A stretch of DNA of 36,491 nucleotides from a virus. Location: IMG/VR virus record IMGVR_UViG_3300020186_000054, positions 1 through 36,491 of that record, one strand, 5' to 3'. The position numbers were made by a program, and so were the translations under genes. How positions within the stretch are numbered: position 1 is the stretch's first letter; every line of letters begins with the position of its first letter. Below are positions 21,010 through 30,159 of this stretch, one piece after another. The notes beneath the pieces are model-generated. The model saw only the letters and a list, made by a program, of their open reading frames with translations. It was not told where the DNA came from and ran no database searches.

Positions 21010-22368
21010 TTAGTAGTCTGTTCCTAATACGTAGTTCGATGTGGCCGCTCCGACTTCCCGCAAAGCAACACCGGCCCCGAGACCTGTGCGTGTGACACCT
21101 CTTTCAAATCCAGATACAACTGCCTCGGCGTCCCCGCCAAGTGTCCGACGTTGGCTTGGCGCCTGAGTGGTTGAGCCTGCCGCCATGGCGGCTTCTGCCG
21201 CTTTTTTAAGCTCAAGATCGATCAGTTCTTTGATCATCTTTTTGCGAAACCCTGGAAATTTTGCGTCAGTGGCCAGAATTTTCGGCTCATCAGCTTTTTT
21301 TGCGATTTGCAATTGGATGTGTTCGGGAAGTTGTTGGATCATGCCGATAGATTCGGAATCCCATCGTTCCGGGATCTCAAACCCGGTTTCCTGCGCGACA
21401 AGTTGCCGAGCATAGTCAATAATTTCCAGGGGGATTTGCTTCACAATGGGTTCCCCAAGCTCGCCGTTTGGTCCCTTGTTTGGCATGACAAGAGCTTGCT
21501 TTTCTGGGTCGTAAAGTCCAATCGCATCAGCCGGTTGAATCCCACCTGTCATTTCCGAAAACCGTTTCAGCTTATTGTCCAATTGCGATTGATTGTAGGC
21601 ACGCTGATCATAATCTTCCTTGCGACGGTTTTGGTCCATGGTGGCCAGCCTCGCTCGATCTTCGATTGATATCGATGGTCCGGTCGGTAATCCAAACTGG
21701 TTCGCCATATTCACATACCGCCCTTGAGCGATTGAAGCATCGAGTGTGTTCAATTTGGTATCATTTGCGGCCCCGAACGACTTGGAATACCCAAGGTTAT
21801 AGTCTCGCATCTGCCGGACGGTCGGGACCTGATTTCCGTTCACGTCAAGATTCAAGTTCTCGATCTGTGATTGGTGACGCAAATCTTCGTCAATCGATCT
21901 GAGGTTGCTTTCCTGATAAACCTCCTGCATCTGCTGGGGACTCAAGCGGCTGAATCTCGGGTCGTTAATCAAACGCTTGTTTAACCCCGCCTGATCACGC
22001 CCCATTAATGCGCGTTCGAGTTGATTCCCAGAAGAAAACGATTCCTCGTTCTGCATTTGGTTATATTGCTGTTCCGTGAACGTGCCGTCCATGGCTTGCC
22101 CGTTTCTGAACACCTGACCGCCAGAATAGGAATACGGCCGTGATTGGGTGACTCCGTAATCCCTGACCAAACCCCTAGTAGACATTTCTTGTGCGGTGGG
22201 GGCGTTCGCCTGGATGTCAGCCTGGCGTCGGAGGTTATCTTGATACAAAAGTTGCGCCCGTTGGGCGATGGCCATATTCCATTCTTCGTCTTTCGCTCTT
22301 TGCATCTGCCAGTCATCCGGGATCATCGAATCCCCGGCCATTCTTTGAAAGTTCTGAGTGTAGTTCAT
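21010..22368 (-). CDS. Putative internal virion protein (452 aa)
   Basis: Gln/Asn/Arg-rich and helical throughout (DEEWNMAIAQRAQLLYQDNL, MQEVYQESNLRSIDEDLRHQ), with an Ala-rich C-terminus. Located between two other large non-enzymatic virion-type genes, 7 nt upstream of the 1310-aa gene. Composition and position resemble podovirus internal core/ejection proteins. No family signature recognised. Confidence 0.55.
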   Translation of the reverse strand: MNYTQNFQRMAGDSMIPDDWQMQRAKDEEWNMAIAQRAQLLYQDNLRRQADIQANAPTAQEMSTRGLVRDYGVTQSRPYSYSGGQVFRNGQAMDGTFTEQQYNQMQNEESFSSGNQLERALMGRDQAGLNKRLINDPRFSRLSPQQMQEVYQESNLRSIDEDLRHQSQIENLNLDVNGNQVPTVRQMRDYNLGYSKSFGAANDTKLNTLDASIAQGRYVNMANQFGLPTGPSISIEDRARLATMDQNRRKEDYDQRAYNQSQLDNKLKRFSEMTGGIQPADAIGLYDPEKQALVMPNKGPNGELGEPIVKQIPLEIIDYARQLVAQETGFEIPERWDSESIGMIQQLPEHIQLQIAKKADEPKILATDAKFPGFRKKMIKELIDLELKKAAEAAMAAGSTTQAPSQRRTLGGDAEAVVSGFERGVTRTGLGAGVALREVGAATSNYVLGTDY

Positions 22369-22389
22369 GGGGTGTGGTGGGTTCGTGAA

Positions 22390-23349
22390 TTAAATCGGGC
22401 TCCAGCCTGTAGCTCTGCGGGCGACATCCAGGTTGTAGCTTTGCGTTCTTTGCTGTTCGGTTTGCGCCGGTGGACCATATTGAGCCCCCGGTCTGCTCAC
22501 GGTACGAGGTCTGGGCGTGGTTCCAAGTGAGAATGGATTGTAAGATGCGGGTCGGTTTTCCATAAACCTCTGCGTTGGCGTGACGCCCGGATTCCGATCC
22601 TGCCATGCCGCGAACTGCGTGGATGGGGTGAATCTGCTGTTCATATTTGAAGTAAAACCCGAATACCCACTAAAAACGTCTGCCTGATAGGCATTTGACG
22701 GGCCGCTACCGCCACCACCTGCCGGGGCACGAACAGGCGACGTTGCCCCGGACGAAAATGCACCGCTCGACCTGGTGAACTCGTTCTGTCGATTTGCCAA
22801 TTCCGCCTGCCATTGGGCATTTTGGTTTTGGATTCCGAACATTCCTTGGTTGTAGCCAGCCAACATGGAACGATACGAGGTTTCGGCTTGGGAAATATCC
22901 TGGTTAATTCCGCGCTGATAGTTCGCCAACCCCGCCCGCTGAGACGCAGCGAACTCTTCCCCCTGCAATCGCAATTGACTGGCCTGCTGTAGACCGGGCA
23001 TCATGGATAACGCCCGCGCAACACCCGCCCCGTAGCCGCTGGTGCCATTCCGATTTGCCTGTGCTGAGTATTGCCGAGCCGCTGCGTTCCCGGCGTTCAT
23101 CCCCGCGCTGGTGACGAAGTTTGCCTGATTATTCACTGCCGCCATGTATGGCTTGTAAGCGAACGCATCGGGCGCGTTTCGTAGCGCCGTTCGGAACCCG
23201 CTCGTTGTCGCTCCGATGTCGGGCAAGTTTTGCGCCTTCAAATATTCGTTGAAGTTCGCCGGACCCACATTGTAGGCCGGTGATGTGCCGAATGAGCCGG
23301 ATGAACCGGAGCCCCCGGAAAAACCGGGCATGGAAGATGATCCAAACAT
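22390..23349 (-). CDS. Putative internal/ejection protein, low complexity (319 aa)
   Basis: Gly/Ser-rich N-terminus (GFSGGSGSSGSFGTS), then long Ala/Gln/Asn helices (AARQYSAQANRNGTSGYGAG, QWQAELANRQNEFTRS), a Gly-rich linker and a Pro/Arg/Thr-rich C-terminus. Such composition is typical of DNA-ejection proteins (compare P22 gp7/gp20 types). AAAGG lies upstream of ATG 23349. Assignment rests on composition and context. Confidence 0.5.
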   Translation of the reverse strand: MFGSSSMPGFSGGSGSSGSFGTSPAYNVGPANFNEYLKAQNLPDIGATTSGFRTALRNAPDAFAYKPYMAAVNNQANFVTSAGMNAGNAAARQYSAQANRNGTSGYGAGVARALSMMPGLQQASQLRLQGEEFAASQRAGLANYQRGINQDISQAETSYRSMLAGYNQGMFGIQNQNAQWQAELANRQNEFTRSSGAFSSGATSPVRAPAGGGGSGPSNAYQADVFSGYSGFTSNMNSRFTPSTQFAAWQDRNPGVTPTQRFMENRPASYNPFSLGTTPRPRTVSRPGAQYGPPAQTEQQRTQSYNLDVARRATGWSPI

Positions 23350-23377
23350 GTTGATAATTGCCTTTCGTTTTATGATG

Positions 23378-24157
23378 TCATGTCAACTGAACGCTATACA
23401 CGGTTCCTGCGTCATTCCAAGCAAAATACCGGATCGGACCTGTCGAATTGTAGTGGAATCCGTAGTTTTGTGAGACCGGGTATTCGGTGGTCGTTGGGGC
23501 GGATGCGCTGCTGGTTCGCCCAAGAAAGTAATTGATTTTGGTCTTGTCAGCGGATGACAGGAACCCGGCAACGCTTGTTGTGGCGTCTGCGTGCAGGGTT
23601 CCGCCTCCTCTAGCACCGTGCGTCGTGTCGTCCAGTGCCGTTACGGGGTGGGCATGGTCCGCTTTGCTGGCTGATGTGGACGAACCGGCTGACCCAGCCC
23701 CCGCGACGGTCACTGTGGCAGGAGTGGACGCTGAGAGCGGTGTATTCGTCGCTCCGGTCGCAATGCCGTCCAATTTGGTCTTGTCAGATGTCGATTCAAA
23801 CCCCGCCTGGGATGTTGTGGCCACCGTGTGCAAGGCATTCCCGCCTGTCGTCACCCGCCCAAGCGCTCCATGCTGGTTTTCGGTGATCGACCCCGTGAAC
23901 GAACCGAAATCGAAGTAAATCCACTGAACCCCATCGAACACCGCCACCCTTAAGCTGCCTGTCGAATAGTCATAGAGAATATCGTTCGGATTCGGTGCCA
24001 GAGGATACGGTGAATTGCTTCCCAACCGGGTGTAAGTCACGGTCTGGGAGTTCAGTTGATCGATCAAATCGCGCAAGTTGGATTCCAGCGCCGACCGGAA
24101 CTCTTGCGGGTCTTCGATGTCAACCAGAGCCCTCGAAACGTGGATGCGGGATCCCAT
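23378..24157 (-). CDS. Tail fibre / appendage protein (259 aa)
   Basis: N-terminal about 100 residues probably attach to the tail. Two copies of the tail-fibre repeat follow: TSQAGFESTSDKTKLDGIAT and TTSVAGFLSSADKTKINYF, interleaved with KADHAHPVTALDDTTHG, a DHAHP metal-site-like element. These are hallmarks of trimeric phage fibres. The short C-terminus (YRYFAWNDAGTVYSVQLT-like ending) would be the tip. Receptor binding is likely. Confidence 0.75.
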   Translation of the reverse strand: MGSRIHVSRALVDIEDPQEFRSALESNLRDLIDQLNSQTVTYTRLGSNSPYPLAPNPNDILYDYSTGSLRVAVFDGVQWIYFDFGSFTGSITENQHGALGRVTTGGNALHTVATTSQAGFESTSDKTKLDGIATGATNTPLSASTPATVTVAGAGSAGSSTSASKADHAHPVTALDDTTHGARGGGTLHADATTSVAGFLSSADKTKINYFLGRTSSASAPTTTEYPVSQNYGFHYNSTGPIRYFAWNDAGTVYSVQLT

Positions 24158-24164
24158 GTCGTAT

Positions 24165-26339
24165 TTACGGGTTGGCCACGATCTTCAAGACCGTGTTGAA
24201 AAACCTCCATTGCTCGTAATTGCGGTTGATGATCTTGACACCAAAGGCCCGCGATTGTTCAGCCGGTATTTCTTTCTTTACGAACCATGTATCCGTCCCA
24301 GCGGTCGGTGTGGACAGGTAGGTCACTCTGGTTGGACTGATGCTTTTGATATATCCGGTTTCATCTCGATCACGATAGTATCGGACATAGGTTCCACCTG
24401 CGTTTCTCATATTCAGCCATTGTTCGATCACGTTCTTTGACGTGCTTGGCTTCTGTGCATCGAAGTATTTCGATATGGAACATTCGATCAGGCCGATGTA
24501 GAATAGCGCCCCCTGCACCGGCACCGGGTCGAACTGCGTTTCATTACCGCCACCCACGCACAGGTCAATGGTCAGGGTTGATGCCGACACAGCGCTGATC
24601 CGTGCCCACTGCTCGTTCTCTCCCGCTGAATCCGTTACCAAAACCCAATTCCCGATCATCCCGTCGTTCGCGGTGTCAAAGTTCGTTGCCCCGCTGCGGA
24701 CGAGGGTCGTGGCAGTCGCGCTTGCCACCGTGCCCGTTGTCAATCCAGTGAGCTTATTCAGCCAGTCCGAGAACACCCCTGGGACCATGGCCGTGCCGTA
24801 AATTCCAGCCTGAGTTCCAGCCCCCGTCACTTTGGTATTCGCTGTCGTGTCGGACAAAGTGGCCGAGCAGAGCAAGTCATGATCCTCCCGAAGTGTGATC
24901 GCCCCCGACTTTGTATCCTCGAAGATGCCGAGGTCAACCAACATAACGGAATCGGCGGTGGTCACCCACATACAATTCGTTTGCGTGCGAGGATCGTAAA
25001 CGCCATGCGCTAATTCCTGTCGGGACCGGGTGGATGTCAAATCGCGCAAGGTCGGTCCGATCTCTTGCATTACCGGCCACATACGGATTCCGTCGCACTG
25101 GACGATTTCCCCATTCTCGTAGTCCATGCCGCGCAGGACGTTGGTTGCCCCCTGTCGAGCGGCGAATACGGATGCCTGATTCGTGAACGCATACACGTCC
25201 GAAATCAATCGCTTCGTAGAAAAGAAACTATCCTCTGCTGCCGCCCGAAGATTTAGCGAATACGTTTTGCTGGGGTATCGGGTGCAAAGCACCAACAATT
25301 CTTGGTTCGGCACCGTTGAAATCGACGTGCCATATCCTCCCCCGAGACGTTCTCCAAACTCGATTGGAAATTGCACGTCCGCAATTGCCTGGGTGTAGCC
25401 CCAACCGAATGGGTTGTTCAGCTTGCTCCTGTAAAGGGTCGTAGCCGGTCCCTGAATCGTCACCTGACCGCTACCGGTCGAGGGAAGCGCCACGGGTGAA
25501 GCGGAGGTGGTTGTGTAGACGGTGGCAGTCGTGGCCGTCAGCCATTTGAACCGGAACGTCCCCTGCCCGTCGTACCCCCCCGTGGTGATCCCAGCCAGTC
25601 GCACATTCATCCCATTCCTGCCATCGAACCACGTATCGCTCCCGGTCAGGGTGATCTTTCCGGTTGATCCGGTATGCGAATTGTCCCACGAAGTCGCCGC
25701 CGTGAACGTGTAGTTACCGAACCCCCAAAAATAGCTGCCATCGTAGACGCAAAACGCGAATGTCGCGGCTTCAAAATTATCCAACTCGATCTGTTCGGTT
25801 GGAGCCGATTCGTTATCCACGATTACCACGCTTCCGCCTGCCGTGTTGTTTGCGGCGAGCGACACGTAATATATCTGCCCCGCATCCGCGGCCGTCTGCG
25901 CTTCCAGTTGGGTGTCAAAGGCCGTGGTTCGATACACCCAAATCTCGGATATGTCCGCCCGAGTGGAGTAGGCGCATGTCACGTCAACCTCTTGGTTCGA
26001 GCCGCCGATTTGATGGGTCTGAACTGGCCCGGGATTGCTTCTTGGGGAAAGTTGACCGCCCCCTCCCGACACTGTTGATATCACGAACGGATACCGGGCA
26101 GTCGCCGCATACACGTATTGCCACGCATACCATTTGGTCGCCAGCAAGTTTCCCGCCCCGCCATCGGCTACGGTTGCCGCTGCGACTGGAGCGGGCAACC
26201 CTGCCGACAACACGTTCAGGTTGCTATCAATGATCTTAACCTTTTCCTCTCCATTCGCTCGCAACGCAATCCCGATGTCCGACGCAGCCGCGTAAGAATC
26301 TTTGTGTCGGGTTTGGGCAGTGGAAATAATGACTGGCAT
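24165..26339 (-). CDS. Tail hub / nozzle-like (stabilisation) protein (724 aa)
   Basis: Beta-rich throughout, with GGGYGTSISTVPNQELLVL and RQELAHGVYDPRTQTNCMWV, the latter typical of propeller-type podovirus tail tube/hub proteins (P22 gp10 or T7 gp12-like), which repeat a 'VYD....C.W' theme. A Ser/Thr/Ala-rich insert near residues 510-590 looks like an added Ig-like or carbohydrate-facing domain. Position between adaptor and fibre genes supports a tail hub. Motif-based, so moderate confidence. Confidence 0.6.
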   Translation of the reverse strand: MPVIISTAQTRHKDSYAAASDIGIALRANGEEKVKIIDSNLNVLSAGLPAPVAAATVADGGAGNLLATKWYAWQYVYAATARYPFVISTVSGGGGQLSPRSNPGPVQTHQIGGSNQEVDVTCAYSTRADISEIWVYRTTAFDTQLEAQTAADAGQIYYVSLAANNTAGGSVVIVDNESAPTEQIELDNFEAATFAFCVYDGSYFWGFGNYTFTAATSWDNSHTGSTGKITLTGSDTWFDGRNGMNVRLAGITTGGYDGQGTFRFKWLTATTATVYTTTSASPVALPSTGSGQVTIQGPATTLYRSKLNNPFGWGYTQAIADVQFPIEFGERLGGGYGTSISTVPNQELLVLCTRYPSKTYSLNLRAAAEDSFFSTKRLISDVYAFTNQASVFAARQGATNVLRGMDYENGEIVQCDGIRMWPVMQEIGPTLRDLTSTRSRQELAHGVYDPRTQTNCMWVTTADSVMLVDLGIFEDTKSGAITLREDHDLLCSATLSDTTANTKVTGAGTQAGIYGTAMVPGVFSDWLNKLTGLTTGTVASATATTLVRSGATNFDTANDGMIGNWVLVTDSAGENEQWARISAVSASTLTIDLCVGGGNETQFDPVPVQGALFYIGLIECSISKYFDAQKPSTSKNVIEQWLNMRNAGGTYVRYYRDRDETGYIKSISPTRVTYLSTPTAGTDTWFVKKEIPAEQSRAFGVKIINRNYEQWRFFNTVLKIVANP

Positions 26340-26352
26340 GAGGTATGATCGG

Positions 26353-26625
26353 TTATGCGAAAAAGTCGGCTTCTGCTATGGCCTCAACCGTTCCCGCTTT
26401 TTGAATGATGATATACGTTCCAAGCTGAGCAAATCCAAGAACCGGCGATGCACCTCGCCCGACCAATGATTTACCGGCGTCTCGGAACGCTGAATCCTGA
26501 GTGTCTGAGACACCCATGGCGGTAGACCACTTGCTTTCCCCGGTAGACGTTGGGCTGGTAAGATAGTCCGCCCCGTCGAATCCGGCGATAATGTCGTCTC
26601 CATCATTGTTTGTTTCGCGCTCCAT
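26353..26625 (-). CDS. Hypothetical virion-associated protein, 90 aa
   Basis: Starts MERETNNDGDD; the neighbouring LamG protein starts MERETKSP, so the two share an N-terminus. The C-terminus TYIIIQKAGTVEAIAEADFF resembles IIIQEAGTVVEAL at the end of the DUF1508-like protein (29965), also at DNA level. Function unknown; probably a minor tail component. Confidence 0.55.
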   Translation of the reverse strand: MERETNNDGDDIIAGFDGADYLTSPTSTGESKWSTAMGVSDTQDSAFRDAGKSLVGRGASPVLGFAQLGTYIIIQKAGTVEAIAEADFFA

Positions 26626-26628
26626 GGG

Positions 26629-27630
26629 TTACGAGTCGGGGAACTGCTCAGTTGGCGGCGTGAACCCTGCGGTGTTGTAAAACACGGACTTGGAAAGGCG
26701 GGCTTCGTCGCGATAAATCTTTAATCCAGTGCCGTAAATCACGTCGCCCGTACCTAAATAAAAACTTGAGTAGTTTACGCCAGCTATGGTTGCTAGTCCA
26801 TTCGCGGATGTGAGTTTCAAAACGCCGTTCACATAAAACTTAATGTTATTTCCGTCTCGTAATACGCAAATATGATACCATTGTCCCGTAACCATTCCAT
26901 GCGGGGCCGATTCCTGTGTGTCTACTCCGTTGAGATTTGTAAACCAGTAAATGTTCGTGCCATTAAAATACATATCCGAACCGAAATATTCAATATCGCT
27001 TCCATAGTAGGAGCCAAAAGTCCCAATGAGATATGGGTCATCAAAACTTAAAATGTTTATCCACATTTCCGCCGTCCATGCGCCCCATTGCCCCTGATAG
27101 AATGTGTTATCATTGGTTAACCATTCAATTGCGCTTTTGTTCGCCGATGCCCCGCCGAACTTGAAGATGCTCGTATTCGCTGATGCCGTTGTAGTAAATT
27201 CAGGATTCGTCTCAGTCGTCCGGTTCGCCTTCGTTTCCTTCCAGGCGTATCTACCGTTGACAAGCGCCACATCAACGGAATTCAAATGGCACAACAGGAT
27301 AACGTCCGAATAAAGCGGCTGACTCCCCGTTGGGATCGTGTAGTCAATTGTCGTGTCGGTGAACTCAATCGTGGTTCCCGTCACTGATCCGAGAAGTTGC
27401 TGCAACGATACGAGGTAGCCGAACGGACTCCAGAACTGGAATAATCCCATGATCTGAGTTCCAAGATTGTCCGTCAGGCTTTTGCCGGGGCCTCGCCGGT
27501 TCTCTCCGGGCCTAGTCGCGTCAATCCCAGCCCCAGTCCAAAGCGACGGGTCTTGCGATGTCTGGCCAACGAGCTGGTTCATTCCGCCAGCCCCAAGAAC
27601 CAAGATCGGGGATTTTGTTTCTCGTTCCAT
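26629..27630 (-). CDS. LamG-like lectin-domain tail protein (333 aa)
   Basis: Residues 1-100 are phage-specific. Residues about 105-325 look like a LamG/concanavalin-type jelly roll: YSDVILLCHLNSVD..., AWTAEMWINILSF, HGMVTGQWYHICVLRDGNNI, KFYVNGVLKL and LKIYRDEARLSKSV, all in the usual order ('W..GQWYH....R......YVNG'). It probably binds host polysaccharide. This stretch is visibly richer in A+T than neighbouring genes, hinting at acquisition from elsewhere. Confidence 0.75.
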   Translation of the reverse strand: MERETKSPILVLGAGGMNQLVGQTSQDPSLWTGAGIDATRPGENRRGPGKSLTDNLGTQIMGLFQFWSPFGYLVSLQQLLGSVTGTTIEFTDTTIDYTIPTGSQPLYSDVILLCHLNSVDVALVNGRYAWKETKANRTTETNPEFTTTASANTSIFKFGGASANKSAIEWLTNDNTFYQGQWGAWTAEMWINILSFDDPYLIGTFGSYYGSDIEYFGSDMYFNGTNIYWFTNLNGVDTQESAPHGMVTGQWYHICVLRDGNNIKFYVNGVLKLTSANGLATIAGVNYSSFYLGTGDVIYGTGLKIYRDEARLSKSVFYNTAGFTPPTEQFPDS

Positions 27631-27636
27631 GGCGCA

Positions 27637-28503
27637 TCAGAAGGCGAGGTCTTGCAGGATCTCTTTGTATTGCTGGCGCGCCCGCTCTTTGAACAGTCCA
27701 AATCGCTTCGCGTCCATGTGGTAGCTGTCCACGGTTGCGCAGGTATCCGACACAAGTATTTCGCTCAATTTCTCCACTTCAGGCGTGTCGTCCGGGTTGT
27801 AAAGGCGACGGGGCACCCGCTGCCACGCATACCGGATTGTCTTTCCGTATTCCGTGAATTGTGGCGTCATCACAATCATCGGCCCGGTCGCCGGTCGGAT
27901 CGCATATTTCGCCTGAGTCAATGCCGCTCCTCGATATGCCTCCTCAAGAACCAGTGTTGTCGTGTTAGTCACGCTGGCGATCTTGTATCCGTAATTTCCG
28001 CCGCTGGCCGTGCTGGTTGCCGAGTAGCCGAACCGCATCCATTTCCCGGCATGGGCCGCGCTGGTCCAAGTCGTTCCCGTACCGGTCACGCCGGTTGACT
28101 CGTTGGCTACAGTCGCCGAACCCGTTGCGTAAAGGTCACTGCCCACGTTCCCACGGATCACCGCACCATACGGCCTGACTCCCTCGGCAAACCTGGCGTA
28201 TCGCTGGACACTGCTGGGGTCCATGATGACATTCAATGATTGTCCGGTCCCAATGTCAGAGTTATAGTCGTATAGAAATGTTCCGGGTTGCAGGTTCGAC
28301 AACGCGTACGGGGCGACGTAGGAGTATGTGTCCAGTGCGGTGTCAAACTCCTCTCCGTACACGATCAGTTCACGCCAGTTCTGTTTCCTGGCATATTCCC
28401 GATAAACCCGATTTAACGTCTGTTCGATGAGCGAATCGAGACCCTCGAAGTTGTTCACCCGAGATTCGTTCTTCACGAACTGCTGCATGTCGTAGTAGTT
28501 CAT
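27637..28503 (-). CDS. Head-tail adaptor, P22 gp4 / tail tubular A-like (288 aa)
   Basis: N-terminal helices (LDSLIEQTLNRVYREYARK) and C-terminal helices (HMDAKRFGLFKERARQQYKE) enclose a beta-rich middle, the plan of podovirus adaptors that sit under the portal. The middle (about 115-190) has an insert, TGSATVANESTGVTGTGTTW...GYKIASVTNTTTLVLEEAY, that looks like an added beta domain. RYAWQRVPRRLYNPDDTP is typical of this group. It lies before the tail hub gene. Confidence 0.6.
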   Translation of the reverse strand: MNYYDMQQFVKNESRVNNFEGLDSLIEQTLNRVYREYARKQNWRELIVYGEEFDTALDTYSYVAPYALSNLQPGTFLYDYNSDIGTGQSLNVIMDPSSVQRYARFAEGVRPYGAVIRGNVGSDLYATGSATVANESTGVTGTGTTWTSAAHAGKWMRFGYSATSTASGGNYGYKIASVTNTTTLVLEEAYRGAALTQAKYAIRPATGPMIVMTPQFTEYGKTIRYAWQRVPRRLYNPDDTPEVEKLSEILVSDTCATVDSYHMDAKRFGLFKERARQQYKEILQDLAF

Positions 28504-28506
28504 GCC

Positions 28507-29157
28507 TTAGCCGGTCCAGTTGGCCGCGTAATCAAGGAAGGGTCGCATCGAAAGAAACAGATTCCGCTCAGACCGACGGCGCCGCACCAACCCCCGCAGA
28601 ACCCTTCCGCCACCACGCGACCATTTCAAAAATTCATCCGCCGCCACACTCCGCCGCCCCTCGTTAAGCCTCGCCAGTAACGAACTGCGATGCAGCGCGC
28701 CGGTGTTAAAATCAAAGGAGACCAGCGCCGCGAATTCATCATCGTTCACTGGCACCCTCACCAGCGCCTGCACGCGACTCTCGAACTGGTGCATGTCATA
28801 CCGCAGCAACTCCACCGCCTCCTCGCGAGTAAGCGTACGCCCGGCATACACCGTCCCATCCTTGTGTTGTAGCCCCGTGTGACCCCAGCCAATCGTCCAC
28901 ACGCCCGCCGGGCACCGATAAGCCTTCAGGAAAAGCCCCTCAAACTCCTTCACTAGCATCAGTCCGTCCGCACTGATCACACGATGCGCAAGGGGACGTC
29001 CCGGCGAGCAGCCTCGCTCAAATCGTTGCTCCATTGCCGACCCGCCACAATCCTGAGTCCCGTCATGGAGACTCCCGGCGCGCTCGCCCCCGACCCCGAG
29101 AACGCGACTCCCGCCGCGACCGAATCGGCCAAAAGTAAGCAAAGAAAGCCAACTCAT
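28507..29157 (-). CDS. Endolysin, GH24 lysozyme
   Basis: 216 aa. KEFEGLFLKAYRCPAGVWTIG gives the lysozyme triad spacing E-x8-[D/C]-x5-T (E73, C82, T88), with Cys in the Asp position as in many phage lysozymes. WGHT and FNTGALHRSSLLARLN are further family landmarks. The first about 55 residues are Gly/Arg-rich and unlike the family, so translation might start later (Met42 or Met67). Start chosen by overlap with the holin-like gene. Cuts peptidoglycan glycan strands at lysis. Confidence 0.88.
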   Translation of the reverse strand: MSWLSLLTFGRFGRGGSRVLGVGGERAGSLHDGTQDCGGSAMEQRFERGCSPGRPLAHRVISADGLMLVKEFEGLFLKAYRCPAGVWTIGWGHTGLQHKDGTVYAGRTLTREEAVELLRYDMHQFESRVQALVRVPVNDDEFAALVSFDFNTGALHRSSLLARLNEGRRSVAADEFLKWSRGGGRVLRGLVRRRRSERNLFLSMRPFLDYAANWTG

Positions 29158-29534
29158 GGCCGCTTCTCCGGCTCATTCCACACCACCGGCACCGCCTGCC
29201 TCACCGGCATCCCCGTCTGCTCACTCACAGCCGTCGCCGTTTTATCCCCCCACCACCCATCCACATCCAGTTGGTATCCCAGTGACTGTAGCCACCTCTG
29301 CACGGGCTTTACAGCCTCTCCCAAAACCCCATTCACCTTCGTCAAGATCGTGACCATCAGCACCGCCATGATCATCACCGAGAGCTCATACGGGTTCACA
29401 ATTTCCAGCAACGGCTTCATCCACGGCATCGATCCAGCCAATCTCGTCATCGCCGCACTCACCGCCGCCGACACCACGGCCAGCAAAATTCGGCCCATCG
29501 ATGATACCAATAGATTCGCGATGAACTTCTTCAT
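29154..29534 (-). CDS. Holin-like membrane protein with peptidoglycan-binding tail
   Basis: 126 aa. Hydrophobic segments at about 10-30 (SSMGRILLAVVSAAVSAAM) and 48-66 (YELSVMIMAVLMVTILTKV), then AVKPVQRWLQSLGYQLDVDG with WWGDKTATAV, the classic opening of a PG_binding_1 domain (usually LQ..L..LGY..DVDG.FG..T..AV). Placed directly before the lysozyme with ATGA overlap. Probably forms or regulates the inner-membrane lesion; fusion with a cell-wall-binding module is uncommon. Confidence 0.65.
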   Translation of the reverse strand: MKKFIANLLVSSMGRILLAVVSAAVSAAMTRLAGSMPWMKPLLEIVNPYELSVMIMAVLMVTILTKVNGVLGEAVKPVQRWLQSLGYQLDVDGWWGDKTATAVSEQTGMPVRQAVPVVWNEPEKRP

Positions 29535-29968
29535 GGCAGCCCTCCCGCCTTCACTGATTCGAGATACAGCCCCTCCGCGTAAGCACTCAAAAGCGCCCCC
29601 ACCTCCTCGGGACTCCGTGGCTTTGCCTGTTCGAAATTAGCAGCCAGCGTCTCCGCGACGCCCGTCCAATGTGGCTTGTTTGGGGTCCATGCCCGCACGA
29701 TCTCGTCGACCGTGGACCCATTGACCGCCGTCGGTAGCTGCTGCCAGAGCGCTCCGCTGAGTCCTTGTAGAAAATCGACTTTCTTTCCCTTGTCGAGTTG
29801 CCCCACCGCAGCCTGCAACACCGCCGACGCAGCCAGTTGCCCAGCCTCGCGAGCAGCGATGAGCACCGTGCCACGGATGGCGGAGCGATGATCCTTGATC
29901 CATGCCTGTGTGCCCGCGCAGCCCGATAGCGTTATTGACAGCGCCATCAGTATCGTCGTGATTTTCAT
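29531..29968 (-). CDS. Predicted lipoprotein in lysis module (145 aa)
   Basis: ATG 29968 chosen for the GGAGG 5 nt upstream and because it gives a signal peptide, MKITTILMALSITLSGCAG, with lipobox LSGC (Cys17). The mature part is helical and Ala-rich (GTVLIAAREAGQLAASAVLQ). Overlaps the holin-like gene by ATGA. Role unknown; an outer-membrane partner in lysis is possible. Confidence 0.65.
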   Translation of the reverse strand: MKITTILMALSITLSGCAGTQAWIKDHRSAIRGTVLIAAREAGQLAASAVLQAAVGQLDKGKKVDFLQGLSGALWQQLPTAVNGSTVDEIVRAWTPNKPHWTGVAETLAANFEQAKPRSPEEVGALLSAYAEGLYLESVKAGGLP

Positions 29969-30159
29969 AGTGCCTCCACTACTGTTCCCGCTTCTTGGAT
30001 GATGATATCGCCAAGAGTTTTCTGAGTCAGGATAATGTTTTGTCGAGCCTTGCGCGCACTGGAAAACGCCTCGCTCGACGCAGCGATAATTCGGTAGTTC
30101 TTGCCGGTTAGCCGCCACCGATAGCCTGTTTTGGTTTTGTAAAGATACAGTTTGCTCAT
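29965..30159 (-). CDS. DUF1508-like small protein (64 aa)
   Basis: LYLYKTKTGYRWRLTGKNYR followed by IIAASSEAFSSARKARQNI matches the DUF1508/YegP pattern (YRWRL....G.IIA.S.E.Y.S...A). One repeat unit only; YegP proteins often have two. Overlaps both neighbours. Its C-terminus is shared with the protein at 26353. Function of the family is unclear. Confidence 0.55.
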   Translation of the reverse strand: MSKLYLYKTKTGYRWRLTGKNYRIIAASSEAFSSARKARQNIILTQKTLGDIIIQEAGTVVEAL

